The position numbers and the translations under genes were made by a program. Positions 54,920 to 64,000 of a stretch of DNA of 64,000 bases are shown in pieces. Origin of the DNA: Kitagawia praeruptora (Eukaryota > Streptophyta > Magnoliopsida > Apiales > Apiaceae); the NCBI GenBank assembly GCA_037693485.1, contig CM075345.1, forward strand, positions 78,799,001 to 78,863,000, written 5' to 3'. How positions within the stretch are numbered: position 1 is the first letter of the stretch; the number at the start of each line of letters is the position of its first letter. The notes below the pieces were generated by a model. It made no database searches. It was given only the letters and a program-made list of their open reading frames with translations, and was not told where the DNA came from.

Positions 54920-55785
54920 TGTTGATGAGTGGATTTCGTAATCAACTTATGTGAGGTTTACAGGTAGTTGTATAGGCTAGCGATCAACTGTTCTACGAAA
55001 GGTTTGGGTTGTGTTTGTGGGGGTTGAGCTGAGCTCGAGGGTATCTCCAATAATCTCAGGTGCCTTTAGAGAAAACTAGAGAACTTAATGCGTCGTACCC
55101 TGAGGTGCCTACGTACCCTTGTATTTATAGGGATCAAGCTCACGTAGTTCTAGTATGATTTCGTCTCTTACTGGAATAGCTGCATTCGGTCATCTAATTC
55201 GTGTTGGACTCAGGTTCCTTTAGAGCCTTTCACGAACTAGTTTGGCTAAGTGGAGTAGAACTCGAGTTCGTACCCTACTTATGTTTCTCTCATTGGTTAG
55301 AGTTATTCTAGGATCATCTGCGCCCTAGAATCATACTCAGATACCAATTCGTTCATCTGTTCTAGATGGCTTCTAGAACTTTCTGTTGGCAACTCGTAGG
55401 AACCTGGTGCTCAGGAACCTACATTTCAGGAGCCTGTTTCTCAGGGACCTCCTTATTTCGGGACATATCACTTAGGAACCTCCCTTTTGGTGTTAGTACC
55501 TGCACAAATAACAAACTAGTTAGACTGGATAACTTTTCATATGCTTTTATCATCTCTATGGCTGTTGTTATGCTAATTCGAACTCCTCGGCTGGGAGGAA
55601 CCTGGTCTTCGAGTGTTCAGCTCAGCTTCCTGACCATTGGGGAACCTCCTGTTATTTGTACTTCTTTAGTCATTTCTTCTATTTGATCTTCCTGGCTCGT
55701 ATTGGATCAATCTTCTAACTTGTATGGATCGGACCTTATTGATTAATGGGCCTAAATCTAGTCCATGGAGATTTTGGGCACAACA
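54920..55785 (-). repeat. Element C 5' LTR (866 bp)
   Basis: Identical by eye to 43160-44025. TATAAATA on the minus strand at 55122-55129 is the probable promoter for the gag-pol transcript, with U3 to its right. Confidence 0.95.
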
Positions 55786-55790
55786 GCCTC
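55786..55790. repeat. Target site duplication of element C (right copy, GCCTC)
   Basis: Matches 43155-43159. Confidence 0.95.
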
Positions 55791-57503
55791 TTTAACAAAA
55801 GTTTTAGCATATGACTCTTTAACAGCCTTTTTCTGTGCTTCAGTCTTAGGTCCACCTGTTCCCATGACATTTCCCTCAGATGAACAATGTGGTCTAACCT
55901 TTACCTGATTTTCAAATCTAAGTTCATCTCCTACAGAGTAACCTAGACCTACTGTGTCTGACTGAAACACTTCTTGAGTGTCTTTACCAGAGTGTGTCCA
56001 AGTTTTAATGATGTGTTTAGTATCCTCCAATTCAGATTCTAGTTGCTTATACTTACCTAGCAACTCCTGTTCAATAAACACTGCATCATCTCTCTCTTTT
56101 TGAATTTTATTCATGTTCTCTAGCTGTTCCTCAACAAATTTACTTCTTTCTTTGAGTTGAGAGCACTCAGACTTTATCCTCTCATTTTCTAAAGTCTGAT
56201 CCCTATAACTGATATGCAATGCCTTAAGATAAATTCTCAATTCAGTTATATTATCAGTGTTATAAGCATAGGTAGTTGGAGGTACCTTGAGATCATCACT
56301 TTCAGTCTGAGTAGTAGCCATGAGAGCATAGTTGACTTCCTCATCTGAATCTGAAGTGTCTGCCCAATCTCTGCCTTTGGTGTAGAGTGCCTTTTCAGTT
56401 TTACCCTTCTTGCACTCAGGAGCATAGTGACCCATCTCCTTACACTTGTAGCATTGAATTTCAGACTTATCTTTCTTACCAGATTTGAAGTCCTTTCCCT
56501 CAGCTTTCTTGAAATTCTTCTTGTCAGACTTTGAGTAGTCCCTGGAGAATCTCTTTCCCTTCTTGAAGTTCTTGTATCCCATCTTCTTGAAGGTCTTTAC
56601 CATCAATGCAGCCATTTGCATCATCTCTTCATCATCTTCAGAATCAGATGATCCATCAGTGTTTGAGTCAACATCAGTGTTTGATGACTCATTCTCTGAA
56701 TGTATGACTAAGGCTTTTCCTTTTGCCTTTCTCCTTGATGCCTCCTTCTTTGATGGTTTCTCCTCAACCTTAAGTGCAACAGACTTTGACTTTCTACTTG
56801 ATCTTTTATTTCTCTGCTCCAATTCCAATTCATGGGTTTTGAGCAGTCCATAAATTTCATCAATCTCTGTTTCACCAAGTTCATAATTATCTCTTATAGT
56901 GGTTGTTTTCACATCCCACTTTTCAGGTAGAGAAAGAAGAAACTTGAGATTTGAGTCTTCTAAATCATACTCTTTGTTAACCAATGACAAATCATTGAGC
57001 AGTTTACAGAATCTGTCAAATGTTTCTGTCATGGTTTCATCAGACTTTGCCTCAAAGTGCTCATACTCCTGAGTGAGTATATTTCTTCTGTTTTTCTTGA
57101 TTGCAGGAGTTCCTTGACACCTAACCTCAAGTGCATCCCATATTTCCTTTGCAGTTGTGCAGTTAATCACTTTATTAGACATAACATTGTCTAATGCACT
57201 GTGAAGTAAATGTCTCACTTTTGCATCCTTTGCAATAGATGAAAGATCCTCAGCAGTTAGATCTTTCTTTTCCTTTGGAATGACCTTTGATTCCTCACCA
57301 GCAGCAGCAGCAGATAATTTTGTTGGTTTGTGAGGACCTTCATATATTCTATCAAGGTATTCTGGATCTGTAGCCTCCAGAAACATGGTCATTTTCACCT
57401 TCCAAATTGCATACTCTGATGGCCTAAGTATAGGAACCCTTATTGTCTCATACCTACTAACAGTAGTAGGGGTTTTCTCAGATGGTGGAGGTATCTCTGC
57501 CAT
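55786..57503 (-). pseudogene. Element B gag N-terminal part (interrupted by element C)
   Basis: An ATG at 57503 (MAEIPPPSEK) opens about 572 codons of copia gag. YAIWKVKMTMFLEA near residue 33, TAKEIWDALEVRC near 118, and TETFDRFCKLLNDL, LLSLPEKWD follow the UBN2/retrotran_gag pattern. A CCHC knuckle CYKCKEMGHYAPEC is at about residue 351. A coiled-coil region (LENERIKSECSQLKERSKFVEEQL) follows. The frame runs into element C at the GCCTC site and resumes at 43159 with two more knuckles. Thus the gag, before the insertion, had three. Confidence 0.9.
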
Positions 57504-57554
57504 TGATTACTCTTGTGTTGTTTGGATCTTTAACTGTAATAAAGTAACAGATTA

Positions 57555-57567
57555 GGCTCTGATACCA
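57555..57567 (-). other. Element B primer binding site (tRNA-iMet type)
   Basis: TGGTATCAGAGCC on the minus strand, two bases inside the LTR end. It is the standard initiator-methionine-tRNA primer site of Ty1/copia elements. Confidence 0.95.
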
Positions 57568-57569
57568 CT

Positions 57570-58085
57570 TGTTAGGTCGAATACACAATAAGTAATCAAA
57601 TACTGTATGAGTAACTTAACAAGAACACACTGTTTAACAATTAAAAACTGTTTGGAATTAATAATTCCTCTCTCGATGATGTAAATATCACAGAGAGCTG
57701 CTTAGGTTACAATCAAAAGATTTCTCAATGTTCGACTACCCTTTTAGGATTAACCTAACTGTATTTATAGAACATACAGCTTCGTACAATCAGTAACTGA
57801 TTCTCCTAAAATCAAGCTATACAATTGATATCAATCACGATTGCTTCAGTCTTCCAAGTCAACTCAATCTCTTTGACAGCTTTCCAATCTTCAAAGATAT
57901 TGCTTCCATATTTATCTCAAATCAATCTTCAAACACTGTTGACTCTTCAGACAATACCGCTACAGAGTTTAACAAACTCTGTTTGCGCTTCCAGTCAGTG
58001 TTTAATCAAACTCTGACTGCTTCCAGCTAAACTCTGTTTTCTGACTTTAGCTTTCAAACACTGTTTCCATCAATCATTTTTAACA
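57570..58085 (-). repeat. Element B 5' LTR (516 bp)
   Basis: Identical by eye to 32988-33503. TATAAATA (minus) at 57762-57769. Confidence 0.95.
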
Positions 58086-58090
58086 AGTAG
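58086..58090. repeat. Target site duplication of element B (right copy, AGTAG)
   Basis: Matches 32983-32987 and marks the re-entry into element A. Confidence 0.95.
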
Positions 58091-58187
58091 CATCATTGGT
58101 GTTGACAGCATTTCTTTCAAACTCAATATCCTGAGTACCAGTAGGTTCATCAGCAACAATTTCTTCTTCTTCCAAATACCCTTGATT

Positions 58188-58962
58188 TTAAAATCTAAGA
58201 GGCTCCATTTGACCATCCTTTTGCAGTCCTAGGAATTTGGTTTCATCAAATGTGACATTTACACTTTCTTCAATGACTTTGTGATCAATGACATAGACTC
58301 TGTAGGCAATCCTTTCCAATCCATATCCCATGAAAATGCCTTCATAAGCTTTAACATCGAACTTTCCTTTCCTTTCATGGTTTGTCAATCATCATGAAAC
58401 ACTTACTTCCAAAAACGTGAAAGTACTTGACAATAGGTTTCTTTCCTGTTAACAGATAGTAAGGAGTGTTTCCATGAGTCTTGTTGGTCAAGATTCTGTT
58501 CTGTGTGTAGCAAGTTGTATTAATAGCTTCTGCCCAGAAGTATGTTGGTAATTTAGAATCATTCAACATAGTTCTCGTAGCTTCGATGAGAGTTCTGTTC
58601 TTCCTTTCTACAACTCCATTTTGTTGTGGTGTCCTGACAGTGGAGAATTGTTGGACAATGCCTTCTTCTTTGCAGAAGTTTCCTAATGTGGCATTTCTGA
58701 ACTCAGTACCATTGTCACTTCTCAGATATTGAACTTGAGCATTGGGGGTTCTTTCAAGAACTCTTATGTGATCAATGATTTCTTGACCAGCTTCGTCCTT
58801 TGTCTCTAAAAACTTCACCCAAGTGTACCTTGAGTAGTCATCCACCATTACCAGGGCATATCTCTTTCTTGCAAGAGATTGAACATTTACTGGACCAAAC
58901 AAATCCATGTGAATTAATTTGAGTGGCTCAGTGTTGGTATTCACTTGCTTTGATTTGTGCAT
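58188..58962 (-). pseudogene. Element A integrase
   Basis: The catalytic triad positions are present in HMDLFGPVN (about 58895), LRSDNGTEF (about 58715) and GVVERKNRTLIEA (about 58600). A frame change at about 58380 separates VFGSKCFM from the DVKAYEGIFMGY segment. At the upstream end the frame is shifted relative to protease (overlap 58928-58962), and the integrase zinc-region Cys pair seems deleted. A stop at about 58188 precedes the linker. Confidence 0.8.
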
Positions 58963-59515
58963 AGATCTTTTCTTGTTGAGGTACTCCTCTCACCAAATCC
59001 TTTTTCATCAGAATATTCATATTCTTGAATTTGAGGTGTGAGAGCTTCTTGTGCCAAAGCATGCTTTCACCAACTGATGCTTTACTGTAAAAACAGTAAA
59101 CCTTGTCTTTATTGATAGAATTTAAGTCTGCAACAAACAAGCTTCCTTTCCTGACTCCTTTCAAAGAGAGGCTTCGATCTTTCTTGTGATAGATATTACA
59201 AACCATCATATCAAAATCAACCTTGAATCCCCTGTCACTGAACTGGCTGACACTGAGTAGGTTGTGCTTCAATCCATCAACAAGAGCAGTATCTTCAATG
59301 ACAACATTTCCAATTTCCAAACAGCCATATCCCATAGTGTAACCTTTGCTGTTGTCTCCAAAAGTTATGATTGGGCCGGCTTTCTCCACAAAATGTGATA
59401 GCAGGGCTATATCACCAGTCATGTGCCTGGAGCATCCACTATTGATGATCCACATGACCTGCTTCTGCTTCTTGCCCTTCAAAACAGATGATTTTAATTT
59501 GCATCTGGTACCCAA
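58928..59515 (-). pseudogene. Element A protease with catalytic Asp replaced by Asn
   Basis: The protease core reads INSGCSRHMTGD (about 59440), where element B and the family have DSG. The catalytic Asp codon has become AAT. GAG-pre-integrase WHKKLSHLKFKNM follows (about 59055). The substitution should abolish proteolysis, in line with the general decay of A. Confidence 0.8.
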
Positions 59516-60006
59516 ACTATGTTGGGTCCTGCAGTTACAGCATCATTGTTCATATCATTCTGTTTCACATTTGAATCAACACTAGAATCCTCCTGTTCGA
59601 CTTCTTTTGCTATCCACTTGGTTCTAGAGTTAGACTTGGTCTTTCTCTTAGTGGAACTGCCTTTTTACCAACATAGGCAGGCACAGAAGTCTCAGCAGTT
59701 TCTAAATAGGAGCATCTTTCAGTAGATAGAATAGGTAGATTGAAACAAGTACTCATAACAACAATTTTGCATGGCATACAGTCAATGTTATTACAGACAT
59801 CCATACTTCTTTGCATAATGGGGGTTCTATTTAAGTTACCACCAACATTGGACGCTACCTTATCCTGTTTGGGTTTCTTACAAACAAATGTTAAATGATG
59901 AGATGATCCACAATTTTTGCAAAACTTCCTAGGGGCATCCTTAACATGACTATATCCATTCTTCTTATCAATTCCTAACTTGTCATTCCTATTCTTAGAA
60001 TTTTCT
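59516..60006 (-). pseudogene. Element A gag C-terminal remnant with CCHC knuckle
   Basis: The minus strand shows CKNCGSSHHLTFVC (about 59925-59884), a CCHC knuckle like CFNCGSTNHLASFC of B, then Cys-containing sequence (CNNIDCMPC) and a stop near 59610. Frames are broken. Confidence 0.7.
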
Positions 60007-60012
60007 TATATT

Positions 60013-63000
60013 TGATTTGAGAATTTAGAACGAAAACCACTGAGACACTGAAACGAACGTTCTAGAAACCGTTGAAATTTTACAACGAGATTAAGCGAAC
60101 GAATTATGGATTTTGGATTGGGTTCATAACAAGATTAAATATTCTACATGATCATGAAGAGGATTATATCAATTGGATGGAATGATTTAATCGAAGATTA
60201 AATCAAAACAATTTAGGATTTAAGTGGTTAAATCACTTAAATCAATTCAAAAACACAACAAATATCAACCAAGCTTCTTCAACACACCTAGCACAAGAAC
60301 CAAGGAGATCAACACAGCCACTTTATGAGATATTATCACCAATAATTCAAGGATGAGAGCAAAACAAAGCAAACAACTCCATTTCTCTCCTTTCTCCACA
60401 AACTGCCTAGCATAAACACCACTCAAAGAAAATCCATATCTCCATTTGTATCCATGACAAAATCACCAAATTTTAACCACAGCCCCCTCATAGTATGGAG
60501 AACATTCTCTCAAACTTTCATGGCAAGATGATGAGTATAGCCTAGTCAAATATCCTCCCTAAGTTGAGGAACCAACCTGCCCAGAATCCTTGACAGCTTC
60601 TGTACTGAATTTCAAACGGTCATATCTCCTTCATTACTAAATGAAATTTGGTGTTCTTTAGCTTGTTGGAAAGCTGGTTAGATGCTCTACAACTCTCCTT
60701 TAGAAGCCTTGTCCAGCAAACCTCGGTAAGGCCCTCGTTTTTCATGATCTTTCAACTGGGTTATAGCAGATCAAAAATCACTAACTATGTTCTTGATGAT
60801 TCTTGCTAGTTTAAGGTTGTAAATAGTTCTAAGGACTAGATCAAGGCTTAGTAAGGCTCTAGCACTCACCAAGAAAGGTATATCTCATCAAAACCCTAGC
60901 TTTTATTTTGAAGATTTAAGCATGTTCTTGATAGTTTAGTGTAGTTAAGGTTATGATGATGATTATAAGCATGGTTTGCTAGTAATTCAGTGATTAAGCA
61001 ATATGATACATATGATGAATAAGTGATGAACTTCTGGACTTGTTAAGTTGATAATCAGGTATATGAGTTGTATGGATGCCCCGTGTGGCTTGGTATTGAT
61101 GTTACAATTTTTGGAACGTTCGATTTATAGCCGTCGTAATGCACGATTTTCATTAAACCTTAAGAAACCGTGTTTTACAGTAGCCTTAACTCACTGTCCA
61201 GTTTCATATTATACCAATACAAGATAGATTATGTTAGAATCATCGTTTTGATATAAATATCGTGTGAAATGGATTTACGGTTTAGGAGTTATGATTATAT
61301 TCGTAAAAGTGGTTCGAAACCGTAAACGAAAGTTCGTAACTGAAATTGAATTTCTTTAATACTATGAAATCAGTGGAGAACCTTGATAATTAAATATTAG
61401 AGGTAAAAAGGAAGGCGTGAGAGAAAGCCACATGTCGAACGGATTGTTTTCCGATTTTATAAAAATGTTCGAATCGAGGTTAAACGCGAACGAACCCCTT
61501 AAAAGTATGACTTTGGTTATAACTTAAAAAACGGGCGATAAAACTCGAGGTATAATCTTGATTCGTAAACGACCGAGCTTAGAATTTATACGACTTAAGT
61601 ATATACAAAGTGTAAGTATGACTACGTGTCCTAGTAGCAAACGAATGACGGGGCATAGCAATAATAAAGAGAATTGCACTAAAGGGTGTTTAACGAGACA
61701 ACTCGAAAACGTGTTTCGACTTAAGTTAAGTTATACTTAGCCTTTTAAAAAGTGTTAAGTGATTGATCTCGGTTATTGTGACTATGTATAGATCATCGGA
61801 TTGACACGAGGCACACTACAGGATTGTCAGGCAAGTTTCCAATACCTTGGAACTGTTGTTGTGATAATATATATGATTGTTGTTATACATATGCCATAAC
61901 ATGCAAGCTTGTTTTCAAAGTATATTGGAATACTTGTTCCCTGAACTGATATTGGCCTATAGACTAGATATGAATTATCAGTTATAAGCCAGATTGTTTT
62001 GTCAAGACCTTAGTGAAGGGCGTATGATATTCATTCTTTAAATATAGACCGGGAGTCGGTATTTTAGGATATAGAGATAGTCGTGGAAACCCGGAGGGAT
62101 TCCAGTGACAGCTTATTTGAGGAATGTTAATTATGAACATTATTTATATTTTCCATAGAGTATTGATTAATTGGAAATTATTCGAGGATTGCTATTTGAA
62201 TATTATCTCAATCAAGAAGTACTATATGAATATTATTTTGAATATTCATTCGCGTATATTTATTTACTGAATATTATTTTAATATTCATTTGAGCTTTAA
62301 TTACTTAAATGAATATTAGTTTCGAATATTCATTTAGAGTTTGATTATTCAATGAATAATTACTTTAATATTCTTGGAAATTTATTTATTAAATGAATAT
62401 TATTTTGAATATTCATTTAAGGTTTTATGTACTTGATGAATATTATTTTAAAATATTCATTTGAAGTTCTATTTACTTAAGGAATATTGCTTCGAATATT
62501 TCTTTAAAGTTTTGATTACGAAAAGAATATTATTTGGCTATTCATTTAGAATATTATTTATTAAATGAATATTATTTTCAAATATTCATTTAAGGTTTGA
62601 TTTATTTAGTGAATATTATTTTAAATATTTATTTGAGTTTATTTAATTAATGAATATTATATTGAATATTCATTTAAAGAAGAGAGTTATTTAGTAAATG
62701 ATTCTATATATTTATTCGAGGATTACTTACGAGCAATATTATGATTTAATCATATTCCTTAATTATTATTGATTTAATAAATATTCTTGGAATATTTATT
62801 TAAATTCTTTTAAGTTCTTTTTATAATAATTCATATTATTCAAAGATTATCTTTTATCTTCAGATATGGTGTAAAATATTTCGGAGTATTTTATGACTAT
62901 TTTTATCAAGGGGAGGTTCCCAAACTGTATTTCCATTTAAATCTATCTTAAAGAAGATTTAACTACTCGCTCAACTTCCAAACATATATAAGGGGACCTC

Positions 63001-64000
63001 ACTTGAGAGATGTTATTTATTGGGCTGCCCGGTCCTATACTTGCTAAACTATCTTGTCACTCACATCTTGATCCTTTCAAACATCGATATGAATCTGTTT
63101 GGTTACCTTCTCAATGCTCGAGGGGTAAGAATTGATGGAACAAGTTGGTATCCATTAACAAGCAACAGCTAGGGAAATATTGGTGAATTTTCCTTTCCAA
63201 TTGGATACGACTACTTTGTGGAGTCTTATCAACAAGTGTTATACTTGGGGAAAGGGGGACGAACTTTACGTTTCAAAGTTATGGATGTGAAATGAACTAG
63301 GAGATGCGTAAGTGACCCAGTGGCGCCGGACCAGCAAATGGCCCAACCGTTGGTCGGGGGGTTCCAGAGGGCGGTAGACAAGTAAATCCGTCGGTGCTTC
63401 CTTCTACATGTAGAGAACAAGAGGTGGGGAGCATAACATGTGACTGATCATCGTGTAAATGCTATGTCTCCTGGCGCGTCAAACTCCAGTATTAGTTCAT
63501 CTCTCAATGTTGGAAATTTTCTGCAACATTATCATTGTTGGCTGGTTTAAAAAGTGTTTGAACTGGAATTGAAATATTCTTCCTGCAAGTTCCTCTATTA
63601 TGAAAATTTGATAATATCTTGCTTATCTTTGACATAGCAGATATTTCTTCGGAACAATTATATTTTGAGTTACCTTGTAACTTCATCTCATACCTTATAT
63701 TGGTACTACGTTCGTTAATGCATGACATATGGTTTCAAAGATATTTTGGACTGTTATATATTATCACTATTCAATTATATTTTTGGTGGGCTATTGCTCA
63801 CCCTTGCTTTATTTATTTATATCACAACAACGACTAGATCAGATGGCCGCGCAAGGCGTACTCAGCATAGGCAGGTGTCAGCCGTCAGAGGATTAACCGC
63901 TGAGGTCATAGCTACCATTGCTGAAGATGCAGCTTCTGGTAGGCTAGTTGTTAGCATTTGCACATCAAATGTATTTATTATATGGCATATACCAATGGAT
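60013..64000 (+). mobile_element. Region X: probable long LTR/leader of a further Ty3/gypsy element (unconfirmed)
   Basis: An abrupt change from copia gag to noncoding sequence occurs at about 60012, with a TG start (TGATTTGAGAATTTAG). The 4 kb that follow have no gene. The words GAACG, ACGAACGAATT and GTTCATAAC resemble the long LTRs of Tekay-type chromoviruses. No CA end, primer site or coding region is recognised before the window ends. A segment near 63312-63390 (GTGGCGCCGGACC, GTTGGTCGGGGGG) is GC-rich. The assignment is tentative; it could also be host sequence next to a truncated A. Confidence 0.35.
62135..62800. repeat. Degenerate tandem array of AATATTATTTTGAATATTC palindromic units
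   Basis: More than ten imperfect units of about 45-60 bp, each with GAATATTATTTTGAATATTC or a variant (an inverted repeat GAATATT...AATATTC), separated by CATTTAAGGTTTTATTTA-like spacers. Confidence 0.8.

Larger units (their letters stand above)
43160..55785 (-). mobile_element. Element C: intact Tat-lineage Ty3/gypsy retrotransposon with antisense extra gene
   Basis: Two 866-bp LTRs (visually identical), GCCTC target duplication, TGGCGC-type primer site, one open gag-pol frame of 2005 codons with a second RNase H domain, tandem repeats in the 3' region and a spliced gene on the opposite strand. The second (plant-like) RNase H and the antisense ORF near the 3' LTR are characteristic of the Tat lineage (Retand-like). 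It looks structurally complete and very young, inserted in B's gag. Confidence 0.95.
32988..58085 (-). mobile_element. Element B: SIRE-type Ty1/copia retrotransposon, recently inserted, split by element C
   Basis: Complete from LTR to LTR with 5-bp target duplication, iMet primer site, gag, protease, integrase, RT, RNase H, a long third ORF and a polypurine tract. Without the inserted element C (43160-55790) its length is about 12.5 kb. The two LTRs look identical. Visible lesions are the C insertion inside gag and two single-frame offsets in pol. Confidence 0.95.
58086..60012 (-). mobile_element. Element A, 5' part (gag knuckle, protease, integrase); truncated at about 60012
   Basis: Continuation of A on the other side of B. 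The minus strand carries, right to left, the C-terminal part of gag, protease, GAG-pre-integrase, integrase and the linker to RT. Similarity to a copia gag stops near 60005-60012; the gag N-terminus, primer site and 5' LTR are absent, either deleted or displaced by element X. Confidence 0.85.

Noticed and set aside
63830..63950. Possible short exon or gag start at the window end (RSDGRARRTQHRQ-like reading, followed by a GTAGG donor)
   Set aside because: Only about 35 codons, no ATG in frame and no known match; too little sequence to support.

Overview
This is a transposon-dominated stretch of a plant nuclear genome, almost certainly a eudicot. The evidence is Ty1/copia and Ty3/gypsy LTR retrotransposons with plant-type primer sites, Helitron ends, an L1-type LINE with a plant-style RNase H tail, a 9-bp-TSD Mutator-like element, and one spliced plant housekeeping-type gene. 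I cannot name the species from sequence alone. No tRNA, rRNA, CRISPR or bacterial feature was seen.

Layout. Positions 1-8119 hold element D, an Athila/Tat-like Ty3/gypsy element on the minus strand that keeps only gag and protease; its left LTR is cut by the window edge and the LTRs differ by roughly 3-4%. Positions 8120-9213 are a fragment of another LTR-like sequence (E) packed with TCGAAT words. Positions 9214-12562 are an AT-rich, head-to-tail array of Helitron-related units. The only convincing host gene, a three-exon gene for a 220-aa divergent CRAL-TRIO (Sec14-like) protein, is at 13149-14249 on the plus strand. Its 3' side is followed by a dead LINE (14464-16800), a near-perfect foldback (16902-17057), another Helitron end (17534) and several kb of AT-rich sequence with a TIR element (21352-22035) and a Mutator-like element with exact 9-bp target duplications (22506-23295).

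From 23443 rightward the window is a nested stack, all on the minus strand. Element A (SIRE-type copia, 3' LTR at 23443-24527, decayed) was split by element B (SIRE-type copia, 32988-58085, identical 516-bp LTRs, TSD AGTAG). B was itself split inside gag by element C (Tat-lineage gypsy, 43160-55785, identical 866-bp LTRs, TSD GCCTC). C has one open 2005-codon gag-pol frame and, on the opposite strand, a spliced 651-aa extra gene with its own TATA box and G-box. A is cut off near 60012, where a different sequence, probably the long LTR of a plus-strand gypsy element (X), begins and runs out of the window.

The most unusual pattern is that each LTR element in the nest carries its own short word, dispersed through LTR, untranslated and even coding sequence: TGACAGTAAC/TGACAACA in A, CAGWGTTTRA in B, AGGAACCT/AGGTTCCT in C, and TCGAAT in E. 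A, B and C also carry an extra non-enzymatic ORF, and D has a remnant of one. This resembles the logic of VANDAL/VANC anti-silencing systems (a self-encoded protein recognising a self-specific repeated motif), but that link is only a hypothesis here.
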